Source: Dehalococcoidia bacterium (GTDB taxonomy: Bacteria > Chloroflexota > Dehalococcoidia > Lucifugimonadales > Lucifugimonadaceae). Taken from it: 64,000 nucleotides of DNA. The position numbers were made by a program, and so were the translations under genes. The notes below the pieces were generated by a model. It was not told where the DNA came from, made no database searches, and was given only the letters and a program-made list of their open reading frames with translations. The stretch is taken from the NCBI GenBank assembly GCA_028285005.1, contig JANQQP010000043.1, forward strand, positions 62,001 to 126,000, in the 5' to 3' direction. Shown here one piece after another: positions 1-8,318 of this stretch (positions are counted from its first letter, which is position 1; every line of letters begins with the position of its first letter).

Positions 1-63
1 CCGGAGGAGACAAGGCCGGGACTCATACCGCTACCCGGCGATAAACTGTGATCTGGCTCATGC

Positions 64-864
64 ATGTTGACGGTCAACCTGATGGTTTCTTCTCGTCCAC
101 GCACATATTCGGTTGAAGCGGTCGTCGTGCGCGCCAGCGATTTCGGTGAGGCCGACAGGCTCGTCACGCTACTTACACCGTTCAGCGGCCTGGTCCGGGC
201 GGTTGCGAGAGGCGCTCGTAAACCGAAGTCGAGACTAGGCGGGAACGTCGACCTGCTACGGCACGTCAAAGTCTCGGTCAACGAAGGACGCTCGCTTCAT
301 TCGGTCTCACAGGCGCAGTCGATCTCCAGTCTGCGCGGGCTGCACACTGGCCTCGAGAAGATGTCGACCGGTCTGTACATGGCCGAGCTGGCCGAACGGT
401 TCTCGGTCGAAGGCGGCTCCAACCCGGCACTCTTCAACCAGCTCGTGAAGATGCTGCAGATCCTGGACTCCGAGCCGTTGCATCCGCTGATGGCGCGGTG
501 GTTCGAGATGCAGGTGCTACGCATCAACGGCTTCGTGCCGACGATCTCGCAGTGCGTCGACTGTGGCGCCGGGCTGGAGCCGCAGGGACACGTGTTCTCG
601 CCTGAACGCGGCGGCATCGTCTGCCCGGATTGCAGGGCGTCTGAAAGCGATGTACTGCTGACGGCATCGCTCAATACGGTTAAGCTGCTGCGGCACATGG
701 CCCGGGCACAGTGGGAAGCTGTGCAGCCGCTGCGTCCGGATGAGGACGAGCTGCGGCAGGTTGGTCGGATACTGAAAGAGCACCTGCAGTTCGTGCTTGA
801 CCGCAATGTGCGATCGACCGCCTTCATGGACGAAGTGACACGCTGGCGATCAGATTCAGACTGA
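64..864 (+). CDS. recO: DNA repair protein RecO
   Basis: RecO acts in the cytoplasm in recombinational repair (RecFOR pathway), annealing single strands and loading RecA on SSB-coated DNA. The N-terminal OB-fold stretch (YSVEAVVVRASDFGEADRLV, followed by the GARKPKSRLGG segment) is typical. A four-cysteine zinc site follows in the middle (CVDCG at about 160-164, CPDC at about 180-183). The length of 266 residues is normal. The start is uncertain: ATG at 64 has no clear Shine-Dalgarno sequence, and the in-frame ATG at 82 places the protein closer to the usual start of the family. The next gene on this strand begins 32 nt downstream with its own AAGGA, so co-transcription is possible. Confidence 0.93.
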   Translation: MLTVNLMVSSRPRTYSVEAVVVRASDFGEADRLVTLLTPFSGLVRAVARGARKPKSRLGGNVDLLRHVKVSVNEGRSLHSVSQAQSISSLRGLHTGLEKMSTGLYMAELAERFSVEGGSNPALFNQLVKMLQILDSEPLHPLMARWFEMQVLRINGFVPTISQCVDCGAGLEPQGHVFSPERGGIVCPDCRASESDVLLTASLNTVKLLRHMARAQWEAVQPLRPDEDELRQVGRILKEHLQFVLDRNVRSTAFMDEVTRWRSDSD

Positions 865-896
865 CCATCTCGGCGCTGCTGCTTAAGGACTAACTG

Positions 897-2057
897 TTGA
901 AGATCACCGATATCAAGACCTTTGTTGTTGATGGTGTTGCCCGGCCCTGGACCCTTGTGAAGGTCGAGACCGACTCAGGAATCGTCGGCTGGGGAGACAG
1001 CACCGACTGGGACGCGTTTCCTGCTGTTGTCGGGATGATCGATCACCTGAAGCCGCTGGTGATCGGCAAGGACCCGATGAACGGTTTGCGCATCTGGCAT
1101 GACCTGGCGAACTACAACCTGCGTCACCACGGCGGCATCGCATGGAAAGCGATGGCCGGGATCGATTCGGCACTGTGGGACATTCGAGGCAAAAACCTGA
1201 ATGCGCCCGTGTGGCAATTGCTTGGTGGGCGAGTGTGGGACGAGGTCCGTGTCTACTGGTCGCACTGCGGGTCGTTCAGGGCTCGCCACTACGAACGGCT
1301 CGGCACACCGCCGGTGAAGACGACAGATGATCTGCGGAAGTTAAGCGAAGAGGTGCTGGCCCGAGGTTTCACGGCGATCAAGACCAACACGATGGCGCTC
1401 GAGGATCTGCCACCGCTCGGATCCATGCGTATCGGTAGAACCGGCGGTGCGGCGAGTCCGGAGGCGATCGCCAATGTGCGAGGCGTTGTCGGCACTTTCA
1501 GAGAGGCGCTTGGACCAGACATCGGCATAGCGCTGGACGTGGCTCACAACTACAAGCTCGCTGGTGCCATCGATGTCGCTCGCGCGCTAGAAGAGTTCGA
1601 CATGATGTGGCTCGAGACAGAGACATGGGACCCGAAGTCGCTGCGAACGGTGCGCGAGTCGACAACTACGCGCATCTGCACCGGTGAGAGCCTGTTCGGA
1701 ATCGAGGACTACCGGCCGTTCTTGGAACTGTACGCGCAGGATGTGATCATGCCAGACCTGGCATGGAACGGGATCACAGTGTCGAAGCAGATCTGCGATT
1801 TCGCGGCCGGCTTCGACACTTTCGTCGCCCCGCACAACACGCACAGTCCGATCTGCACGTTCCAATCGCTGCATGTTGCGTCAACGGCCCCGAACCTGAT
1901 GATCATGGAGATCGATGGGGACGACGCGCCCTGGCGAGATGACCTGCTAACGCATCCGTTTGAGTTCGAGAACGGCTATGTGAAGGTGCCGGACCGCCCT
2001 GGACTCGGGACGGACGTGAAAGAGGACGAGCTGAAGAAGTACGCGTACGACGGCTAG
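897..2057 (+). CDS. Enolase-superfamily (mandelate racemase/muconate lactonizing-type) enzyme, paralog 1
   Basis: This is a probable acid-sugar dehydratase or racemase that abstracts a proton alpha to a carboxylate with Mg2+. It has the N-terminal capping domain and the TIM barrel. The expected metal ligands are visible: D214 (ALDVAHN), E240 (LETE) and E264 (TGES). So is a His-Asp dyad, D287 (MPDLAWNG) with H313 (PHNTHSP), placing it in the mandelate-racemase-like subgroup. The second-strand catalytic lysine is K162, in an unusual K-T-N context. The start is TTG at 897 with AAGGA 7 nt upstream; the frame begins M-K-I-T-D as in its paralogs. The substrate cannot be told from the sequence. Its stop shares the tetranucleotide CTAG with the convergent gene. 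Confidence 0.88.
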   Translation: MKITDIKTFVVDGVARPWTLVKVETDSGIVGWGDSTDWDAFPAVVGMIDHLKPLVIGKDPMNGLRIWHDLANYNLRHHGGIAWKAMAGIDSALWDIRGKNLNAPVWQLLGGRVWDEVRVYWSHCGSFRARHYERLGTPPVKTTDDLRKLSEEVLARGFTAIKTNTMALEDLPPLGSMRIGRTGGAASPEAIANVRGVVGTFREALGPDIGIALDVAHNYKLAGAIDVARALEEFDMMWLETETWDPKSLRTVRESTTTRICTGESLFGIEDYRPFLELYAQDVIMPDLAWNGITVSKQICDFAAGFDTFVAPHNTHSPICTFQSLHVASTAPNLMIMEIDGDDAPWRDDLLTHPFEFENGYVKVPDRPGLGTDVKEDELKKYAYDG

Positions 2058-3505
2058 TTCGTTTCAGCTCTCGGCGCCGCGGATTCGACGGCCCGTTTGG
2101 CTCCCCTGAGCATGCCGGCGAAGACGACGCTGTGCATCGGGTAGAGCGTGTACCAGTAGACGAGCCCGAACAGGCCCTTCGGGTCGAATGCGGCAGTCTG
2201 CAGGATGTACGTCTTGCCGCCTTCGGACTGGACAGCGAGGTCCAGCCATGCTTCTCCTGGCAGACGCATATCGGCACGCAGAGTGAGGCGGTTCTGGCTC
2301 ACACGCTCAACAGTCCAGAAGTCCAGCAGCGCACCCTCTTCAAGCGGCAACTCTGTTGCGCTGCTCCTGAGTCCCGGTCCACCAACAATTCGGTCCACAA
2401 AGCCTCTGATGCGCCACAACCAGGTGCCCCAGAACCATCCGTTCTCCCCGCCAACTCGCGAGACAACGTTGAACGCTGACGCCTCGTCAGACCGGACCTC
2501 GATGCGCCTCTGTTCGACGAATTTTGTTCCGTTCCGAATCCGTTTCTTGCCGGAGGATGCCAGCTGACCGGGCAGTTCCAGGAACTTCAGCTGCTCATTC
2601 TCGTCTTCGAGCGCGCGCTTGATTGCCTGCTCGACACTCATCGGTGAAATGTCGAAGTCCTGTTTTGCAGAGTCATCAGCTACCACTGAACTGTGCGCGG
2701 TACTGTCGACTATGTTCTTGCCGATGCGGTAGTGCGCCGGCGTGACGAGCTTCAGCCACAGGCTGGACAGTCGCGGTGTTATGACCGGCACTGGCACCAT
2801 GAACCGTCGCAGTCGTCGCTGCCGGGCGTAGGTGTACATAAGCTCAGCGTACGTGGTGACGTTCGATGCGCCGATTTCATAGATATGGCTCTCGTTGCCC
2901 GTCTCGTTAACGGCAGCGGTGATGTAGTTGATGAGGTCGACTGCCGAGATCGGCTGGACCGGCATCCTCACCCAGCGTGGAGTGACCATCACCGGTAGCC
3001 GTTCGACGAGTGCTCTGATCGCTTCGAACGGCATACTGCCGGCGCCGATGATCACCGATGCTCTGAATTCGGTGACTGGAACGCTGGTAGATCGCAGGAT
3101 CTCGCCGACGCGATGCCGGCTCTCGATGTGGGGTGATGTGTGACCGGAGTCGACCTGGGCGAGGGCTCCGAGGTAGATGATGCGTTTCACTCCCGCCCGG
3201 CGAGCGGCGTTTGCAAATGTGGTGGCCGCTTCGGCCTCGAGCGTGCTGAAGTGCTTACCTTCGCTGAGTGAGTGGACGAGATAGAGGGCGACGTCTGCGC
3301 CGTCTAGAGCCTTCTGAATCGAGGGTTCGTCACCGACATCCGCCATCATTGCGACGGCGTTATCGGGCAGCTCCAAGCCGAGACGTGAGGGATTGCGCGT
3401 GATGCATCTCACCTGCTCAGCCGCCTGCGATAGCGGTTCGAGCAACAGGTTGCCGACGTAGCCTGTTGCGCCGGTGAGGACGACTACTGGTTTCGGGTCG
3501 CTCAT
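2054..3505 (-). CDS. NAD(P)-binding SDR-type protein with C-terminal DUF2867-like domain
   Basis: This is a Rossmann-fold epimerase/oxidoreductase-like protein of 483 residues. The nucleotide-binding signature TGATGYVG is at residues 12-19, and acidic position D57 (MMADVGD) follows the third strand. The segment RRAGVKRIIYLGAL matches NmrA-like and atypical SDR proteins. After about residue 300 the sequence changes to a second domain rich in W, G and basic residues (ENGWFWGTWLWRIRGFVDR) that resembles the DUF2867 domain often fused to such Rossmann domains. No substrate can be assigned. It ends by sharing CTAG with the convergent enolase-type gene. It is transcribed alone, with the zinc-ribbon gene upstream on the same strand after 33 nt. 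Confidence 0.8.
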   Translation of the reverse strand: MSDPKPVVVLTGATGYVGNLLLEPLSQAAEQVRCITRNPSRLGLELPDNAVAMMADVGDEPSIQKALDGADVALYLVHSLSEGKHFSTLEAEAATTFANAARRAGVKRIIYLGALAQVDSGHTSPHIESRHRVGEILRSTSVPVTEFRASVIIGAGSMPFEAIRALVERLPVMVTPRWVRMPVQPISAVDLINYITAAVNETGNESHIYEIGASNVTTYAELMYTYARQRRLRRFMVPVPVITPRLSSLWLKLVTPAHYRIGKNIVDSTAHSSVVADDSAKQDFDISPMSVEQAIKRALEDENEQLKFLELPGQLASSGKKRIRNGTKFVEQRRIEVRSDEASAFNVVSRVGGENGWFWGTWLWRIRGFVDRIVGGPGLRSSATELPLEEGALLDFWTVERVSQNRLTLRADMRLPGEAWLDLAVQSEGGKTYILQTAAFDPKGLFGLVYWYTLYPMHSVVFAGMLRGAKRAVESAAPRAETN

Positions 3506-3538
3506 TGTCTTGATAGTGACCCGCTAGCGGACAGGACG

Positions 3539-3757
3539 CTAGGCGGCGTTCACCGGGGCCGGATGAGTGTGCTCACGTTCTGCTGGCTCGTATGGCATTG
3601 CGAAGCCGCAGTTGAGGCATTTGAATTCGTAGCCGTCGTACCCTTGCCTGAGTTCGACGGTGCCGGTCTGGCACTTCTTGCAGGCGTTGAAGAAAAGCAC
3701 TGGAGTATTCCTCGTATCGTTCGCGTCAACTATCAGGATGTTGATGAACTGCAACAT
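3539..3757 (-). CDS. Small zinc-ribbon protein
   Basis: This is a 72-residue protein with two CxxC knuckles (CKKC and CLNC, 21 residues apart), which fits one zinc ribbon. The segment GYDGYEFKCLNCGF suggests a rubredoxin/zinc-ribbon-like fold. The function is not recognised; such small proteins are often nucleic-acid- or protein-binding accessories. The first in-frame ATG lies only 6 nt after a good -10 box, so the transcript may be leaderless. The first 24 residues are hydrophobic and not conserved-looking, so a later start near the first cysteine cannot be excluded. The frame on the other strand over the same DNA lacks any such motif. Confidence 0.65.
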   Translation of the reverse strand: MLQFINILIVDANDTRNTPVLFFNACKKCQTGTVELRQGYDGYEFKCLNCGFAMPYEPAEREHTHPAPVNAA

Positions 3758-3763
3758 GGAGAC

Positions 3764-3792
3764 ACTTTAGACGAAAATAAACAACAAGTCAA
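3764..3792 (-). promoter_or_regulatory. Sigma70-type promoter of the zinc-ribbon gene
   Basis: Read on the minus strand, -35 TTGACT (3792-3787) and -10 TAAAGT (3769-3764) are separated by exactly 17 nt. Six nucleotides separate the -10 box from the A of the ATG at 3757, so transcription would start at or next to the start codon. Confidence 0.6.
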
Positions 3793-3825
3793 CATACATG
3801 TTGTACGTATCCAACACGACGTGTT
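3790..3825. promoter_or_regulatory. Two adjacent palindromes, possible operators
   Basis: CAACAT-AC-ATGTTG (3790-3803) overlaps the -35 box of the minus-strand promoter. AACACG-A-CGTGTT (3813-3825) lies just upstream of it. Their centres are about 22 bp apart, roughly two helical turns, which fits side-by-side binding of a dimeric regulator. No regulator is identified. They lie between the zinc-ribbon gene and the divergent flavin-fold gene. Confidence 0.4.
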
Positions 3826-3887
3826 AGAGCGTGCTCTCCTGGGGCCGATAGACTGTTGACCGATTTGGCATTGAGAAGCCTGGTTCT

Positions 3888-4409
3888 TTGACGGACTGCG
3901 AGTGCACTTTGGCCAGAAAATACGATTCGATAACGCCAGAACAGGCTGCACTTATCGAAGGCTCTCCGGTTTTCTTCGTGGCGACGGCAGATCCCGCAGG
4001 TGAGCCTGGTCCGCTTGGCGAAGGGCCCGTGAACCTTTCTCCCAAGGGCGATTCCCGATTGACGTTGCTCGACGACCACACCGTCGCCTATATCGACTTC
4101 ACCGGTTCAGGCAATCAGACGGCGCGCCACATTGATAAGGGCAGCGCTGTGACGCTCATGGTCTGCTCATTCGATGAGAAGGATGCAGCGATTGTGCGCC
4201 TGTTCGGCTCCGGTTCAGTTCATGAACTCAACGAATACCCGCGCAAAGACATGCTCGAGCGCGACAAGGCTGGCGAGATTGCGCTTCCCGAGCGGCAGGT
4301 GATCGAGGTCAACGTCACTCACACGATCACGAGCTGCGGCTACGGAGTTCCGGTGAGTGACGGGTTCAGGCCTCGCACGGTCGGAGACCGCGGCAGGGCG
4401 TTCAAGTAG
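3888..4409 (+). CDS. Pyridoxamine-5'-phosphate-oxidase-like FMN-binding split-barrel protein
   Basis: A protein of about 173 residues matching the PNPOx-like split-barrel family. The N-terminal segment KYDSITPEQAALIEGSPVFFVAT is followed by a strand pair, GEGPVNLSPKG, then TVAYIDFTGSGNQTARHI, characteristic of the FMN-binding half-barrel. The remaining core and C-terminal strand IEVNVTHTITSCGYGVPV are intact. Members are flavin- or heme-linked redox proteins of varied and often unknown substrate. The start is uncertain. TTG 3888 has GAGAAG 9 nt upstream. In-frame TTG 3909 would begin at A-R-K-Y-D, closer to where relatives begin. It is divergent from the zinc-ribbon gene and shares its regulatory interval. 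Confidence 0.72.
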   Translation: MTDCECTLARKYDSITPEQAALIEGSPVFFVATADPAGEPGPLGEGPVNLSPKGDSRLTLLDDHTVAYIDFTGSGNQTARHIDKGSAVTLMVCSFDEKDAAIVRLFGSGSVHELNEYPRKDMLERDKAGEIALPERQVIEVNVTHTITSCGYGVPVSDGFRPRTVGDRGRAFK

Positions 4410-4480
4410 CGAACCGCTTGCCGGACGGGCGCGTAAACTGTGGCCGCGCTGCAAACGAGCCCAATCCGGGAGCCTGACCG

Positions 4481-5386
4481 ATGGCGATACCTCCTTTCAT
4501 AGATACGCATCACCACCTCTGGGACCTTGAGAACAACCGCTATCCATGGCTGCAGGACGGCATCGACCACTTCGTCGGCGACTACACGCCTATTCGCCAG
4601 TCGTTCCTGATCGAGGATTTTCTGTCCGGTGCAGAGGACATCCCACTGCAGAAGTCGGTGCATGTGCAGGCTGAGTGGGACCACGATGGCGACCCCGTCG
4701 GAGAGACCGCCTGGCTGCAGCGAGTGGCGGATGATGCTGGGTCACGCGGCATGCCGAACGCGATCATCGGCTACGCCAACCTTGCCGAACCGGATGTGGA
4801 AGAGACTCTCGCCCGCCATGCTGAGCACGCGAACTGGCGCGGGATCAGGCACATGCTCAACTGGTCCGATGACCCCGGCTTTCGCTTCGCCGAGCGCGGC
4901 GACTACATGCAGGATGAGCAGTGGCGTTCGGGCTACAGGTTGCTGGCGAAGTTTGGCGGGTCTTTCGATCTGCAGGTGTGGCCTTGGCAACTGACCGACG
5001 GAGCTGCGCTGGCTCAAGACATTCCCGAAGTACCGGTCGTGCTGAACCACACGGGCATGCCTCGTGACTGGGACGACGAGGGCGTGGCATTGTGGCGAGA
5101 CGGTATGCGGGCGATTGCCGGCGCTGAGAATGTGTCTGTGAAGATCTCGGCGCTGGGAATGATGAAGCCGGACTGGACCGCTGGGGACATCAGGCCTTTT
5201 GTGCTGGACACGATCGAGATCGTGGGAGTGGACCGCTGCATGTTCGCCAGCAACTTCCCCGTCGATAGCCTCTTCTCTGACTATGCGACGGTTTGGCGAG
5301 CGTATGACGAGATCACGTCTGGTTTCTCAGATTCGGAGCGAGCAAAGCTCTTCCACGACAACGCAGAGCGCTATTACCGGATCTAG
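4481..5386 (+). CDS. Amidohydrolase-family TIM-barrel lactonase-like enzyme (COG3618)
   Basis: This metal-dependent hydrolase of 301 residues resembles fuconolactonase and 2-pyrone-4,6-dicarboxylate lactonase. The first barrel strand gives FIDTHHHLWD (residues 6-15). The central VVLNHTGMP and the late FASNFPVDSL carry the further conserved His and Asn/Asp positions of the family. The enzyme would open sugar or aromatic lactones; together with the acid-sugar-dehydratase-like enolase paralogs nearby it may act in sugar-acid breakdown, which is inference. The start ATG at 4481 has GGGAG 8 nt upstream. It stands as a single gene between the flavin-fold and serpin genes. Confidence 0.83.
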   Translation: MAIPPFIDTHHHLWDLENNRYPWLQDGIDHFVGDYTPIRQSFLIEDFLSGAEDIPLQKSVHVQAEWDHDGDPVGETAWLQRVADDAGSRGMPNAIIGYANLAEPDVEETLARHAEHANWRGIRHMLNWSDDPGFRFAERGDYMQDEQWRSGYRLLAKFGGSFDLQVWPWQLTDGAALAQDIPEVPVVLNHTGMPRDWDDEGVALWRDGMRAIAGAENVSVKISALGMMKPDWTAGDIRPFVLDTIEIVGVDRCMFASNFPVDSLFSDYATVWRAYDEITSGFSDSERAKLFHDNAERYYRI

Positions 5387-5526
5387 ACGGCGCTCGCGAA
5401 TCCCTCACGCGAGATAAGGAACAAAACCCTGAGTCGAAGCGTCTCATGTGATAGGGCCGACATAGAGTCGTCCTCTTATATGTGCCGTGGTACACGCCGC
5501 TTAGTCGGCTATTCGAGGGTTAGAAG

Positions 5527-6876
5527 ATGCGTGCAAGGGTTGCTTTCGTTTTCATCGCTGCGTCGTTAGGTCTGATCGCTGTTGCCTGCGGTTCTTCGGA
5601 GCCGGATCCGACGTCTACTTCCAGTCCACCAACGCAGGTCCCGCCGACGTCCACCGTCGAGCCGCAGAACTTCACGGTTGCCTTCTCGGACAAGGAGCGG
5701 GTCGAATCGCCCGATGTGTCAGAGAGCGAACTCGCCCAGTTAGCCGAGAGTAATAACGAGTTCGCGGTGAACCTGTACAAGCAGCTCGCCGACTCCGAAG
5801 ACGGCAACCTGTTCATGTCTCCATACAGCATCTCACTGGCGCTAGCGATGACCTACGCGGGCGCCGCTGGTGGCACGGCCGAGGAGATGGCCGATGCTTT
5901 GGAGTTCGGACTCGCACCAGAGCGCCTGCACGCCGCGTTCAACGCACTGGATCAGCTGCTTGCACAGCGCGGCGCAGACCTCGAGCCTGACGAGAAGTTC
6001 ACGCTGGAGGTTGCCAACTCTATCTGGGGACAGGACGGCTTTGAGTTCGAGCAGGACTTCCTGGACACACTAGCTGAGAACTATGGCGCCGGAATGTGGC
6101 TTGTCGACTACGCCAGGGCGACGGAGGCAGCGAGACTGGCGATAAATGGATGGGTTGAGGAGAACACCAACGATCGCATCAAGGACCTGATCCCGCAGGG
6201 TGTCCTCGGTGCCGACACGGTGCTCGTGCTCGCCAACGCCATCTTCTTCAAAGCGGCCTGGGCCGAGGAGTTTAATCCTGACCTCACGGTGGATGGAGAT
6301 TTCGAGCTTGTTGACGGTGGTTCAGTCACTGCCGAGATGATGCGACAAGAGACCTTATTCCGGGTTGGCGACGGCGATGGCTACAGCGCCATTGAGATCC
6401 CGTACGTTGGTGGCGAGACGTCGATGGTTGTTGTGCTGCCGGACGAGGGCGAGTTCGCTGAGTTTGAGTCCTCACTGGACGGATCGAGCCTGGCGGCGAT
6501 TGTCGATGGACTGAGTTTTCAGAACACGGACCTGGAGTTCCCGAAATTCTCGTTCGAGTCTAAGTTCGACCTGCCTGAGCCATTGAAGGATCTCGGCATG
6601 AGGCAGGCGTTCGACCCTAACTCTTCCGACTTTTCTGCTATGCGCACTCCGCCGCCCAACCTGGTGATCACGGATGTCATTCACCAGTCGTTCGTCGCTG
6701 TGGATGAACAGGGCACTGAAGCCGCCGCGGCCACTGCGGTGATCGTGCGCCCGACTTCGTCACCACCACCGCCGACGCCATTCTTGATTGACCGGCCGTT
6801 CATCTTCCTGATCAGGGATGTTGAGACGGACGCGGTGTTGTTCATGGGACGAGTGCTGGACCCAACGGCGGGGTAG
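5527..6876 (+). CDS. Lipoprotein serpin (serine/cysteine protease inhibitor)
   Basis: An exported serpin of 449 residues. The signal peptide ends in the lipobox AVAC with C21, followed by a Thr/Pro-rich tether to about residue 47. The serpin fold begins near NNEFAVNLYKQL, and the shutter motif NLFMSPYSISLALAMTYAGA is clear. The hinge of the reactive-centre loop reads GTEAAAATA, the small-residue pattern required for an inhibitory serpin. It is followed by VIVRPTSSPPPPTP and the closing DRPFIFLI. Counting from the hinge places P1 near the T-S after RP, but the loop is proline-rich and the target is not predictable. GAGGG lies 7 nt before the ATG. Confidence 0.92.
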   Translation: MRARVAFVFIAASLGLIAVACGSSEPDPTSTSSPPTQVPPTSTVEPQNFTVAFSDKERVESPDVSESELAQLAESNNEFAVNLYKQLADSEDGNLFMSPYSISLALAMTYAGAAGGTAEEMADALEFGLAPERLHAAFNALDQLLAQRGADLEPDEKFTLEVANSIWGQDGFEFEQDFLDTLAENYGAGMWLVDYARATEAARLAINGWVEENTNDRIKDLIPQGVLGADTVLVLANAIFFKAAWAEEFNPDLTVDGDFELVDGGSVTAEMMRQETLFRVGDGDGYSAIEIPYVGGETSMVVVLPDEGEFAEFESSLDGSSLAAIVDGLSFQNTDLEFPKFSFESKFDLPEPLKDLGMRQAFDPNSSDFSAMRTPPPNLVITDVIHQSFVAVDEQGTEAAAATAVIVRPTSSPPPPTPFLIDRPFIFLIRDVETDAVLFMGRVLDPTAG

Positions 6877-6888
6877 GCGACGGCTACA

Positions 6889-6930
6889 GGGTCAGGGCTG
6901 TTCAGGTCGCCAGGCCAAGGGCCTTGACCC
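6889..6930. terminator. Imperfect stem between convergent genes, possible terminator
   Basis: GGGTCAGGGC (6889-6898) can pair with GCCTTGACCC (6921-6930) over 10 bp with one G-T pair, leaving a 22-nt loop. It lies between the convergent serpin and fmt genes. There is no U-tract, so terminator function is only suggested by position. Confidence 0.3.
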
Positions 6931-7018
6931 GTAGTCATACGCGTTGAGAGGGCATGCCCTGTTTCTTTGCAGGTGCGCCGAGTTTGACACGGATGCATGC
7001 GGAGGCGAGTCTGGGCGG

Positions 7019-7969
7019 TCAGCGACCGAGCACGGCGCCATCAAGGTGGGGGTTACCGTTTAGCAGGTCTGAGGCAGACATCGGACGTCTACCCTCGGGT
7101 TGAACTTCGAGCAGCTCCAGTTCACCATCTCCTGTGGAGACGAAGAGCCGCTTCCCTCTCACTGTCACACCGCCGGGTACAGCGTCGGTTGGCTCAGACC
7201 CATCAGGATCCGACACCCTCGCAGCAAGCACTTTGAGGTTTTTGCCACGCAGCGTTGTGAAAGCGCTTGGCCAGGGGTCAAAGGCCCTTGTCATGCGCTC
7301 AATTCGGTCGGCGCCGGCCGACCAGTCGATCTGACCGGCCGCCTTCTCGATCAGCCTCGTTACCGTCACCTGGGACTCGTCCTGCGCCGCTCCAACAGCC
7401 GTTCCGTCTTCGAGGCTGGCGATCACGTCTGCCAGCATTCCAGCACCAATCCTGAATAGCTGCGCCGTTAGCTCACCTGCATGCTCCTTGCCATCCAGCG
7501 GAACTGGCTCGGATTGCGTCAGCAGTGGTCCGCTGTCCATCCCCTCATCCAGGAGCATCAGGGTGACGCCGGTTTCGGTTTCGCCGTCCAGGATGGCGGT
7601 GGAAACCGGGCTGGGTCCGCGGTGTCGCGGGAGCAAAGATGGGTGAATGTTGACGACGCCTAACCGTGGCATCTCAAGCACTTCCGGCGGGAGGATTCGA
7701 CCGTAGGCCACGACCACGAAGAGGTCGGCCCCGAAACCCTGAAGGCGTGCCTGAACTTCCTCGTCGCGCAGCCCACGCGGCGTTTCGACCGCGAGGCCAA
7801 GCGATTCGGCGGCAGCGCGGACCGGCGTCGGGCGAGGCCGTTTTGAGCGACCCGCGGCACGGTCAGGACGGGTGTAGACAGCGACCACGTCGTGTCCTGC
7901 GGCGGCCACTTCTTCAAGAGCCGGAACGGCGTCTTCAGGCGAGCCGAAAAAGACGACTTTCAGGCCCAT
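7019..7969 (-). CDS. fmt: Methionyl-tRNA formyltransferase
   Basis: Formylates initiator Met-tRNA using 10-formyl-THF. The formyltransferase domain shows LKVVFFGSPEDAVPALE at the N-terminus. The catalytic triad lies in NIHPSLLPRHRG (N107, H109) and EGMDSGPLL (D145). The C-terminal OB-like domain starts after about residue 205 (AFDPWPSAFT). Total length is 316 residues from the chosen ATG at 7969, whose M-G-L-K-V-V-F-F-G-S is where the family normally begins; an upstream in-frame ATG would add 12 unconserved residues. Peptide deformylase, often next to it in other genomes, is not in this window. It is divergent from dnaA. Confidence 0.95.
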   Translation of the reverse strand: MGLKVVFFGSPEDAVPALEEVAAAGHDVVAVYTRPDRAAGRSKRPRPTPVRAAAESLGLAVETPRGLRDEEVQARLQGFGADLFVVVAYGRILPPEVLEMPRLGVVNIHPSLLPRHRGPSPVSTAILDGETETGVTLMLLDEGMDSGPLLTQSEPVPLDGKEHAGELTAQLFRIGAGMLADVIASLEDGTAVGAAQDESQVTVTRLIEKAAGQIDWSAGADRIERMTRAFDPWPSAFTTLRGKNLKVLAARVSDPDGSEPTDAVPGGVTVRGKRLFVSTGDGELELLEVQPEGRRPMSASDLLNGNPHLDGAVLGR

Positions 7970-8318
7970 CTGCGGTTCCCGATCAGGTTGCGAACTTCGG
8001 TCCAACGCGCCGCAGCGTGTTGTTGGCGCCGGATTGTGGGAAACAGACGCTTCACTCGGTGCTGTTTGAACTCGGTATCAAGTGTGTTTTCGGTCATACG
8101 GCGGGCCGGGGAAATTGGTTGATAAGTCCCGAAAAAGACCCCTTTTTGGGGGTTGCACAGGCCTTGTTAAGCCATGTTAACTTGCCCGTGCGGCGCACCA
8201 AAACGAGGTCTCCACACCCCGCCAGTCTGTACGCCGTAAATCTCCATCACCGGAAGCGATTTTTCAACCGCCTGCGCAGGGCGGGACGACTTAGTTTGTC
8301 TAATTTTAGGGGGCGGAA
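7970..8318. other. fmt-dnaA divergent intergenic region
   Basis: About 350 nt without a convincing gene. It holds the promoters of fmt (minus) and dnaA (plus). A stretch ACCCC-TTTTT-GGGGGT near 8140-8155 can fold. TGTGGGAAA at 8035-8043 differs at two positions from the complement of the DnaA-box consensus; a single weak match does not support an origin. GTTAAC at 8175-8180 is self-complementary. No tRNA or clear regulatory element was recognised. Confidence 0.4.

Noticed and set aside
7970-8318. Replication origin next to dnaA
   Set aside because: Only one weak DnaA-box-like 9-mer was seen, there is no AT-rich unwinding stretch, and dnaN is absent; not enough for an origin call.
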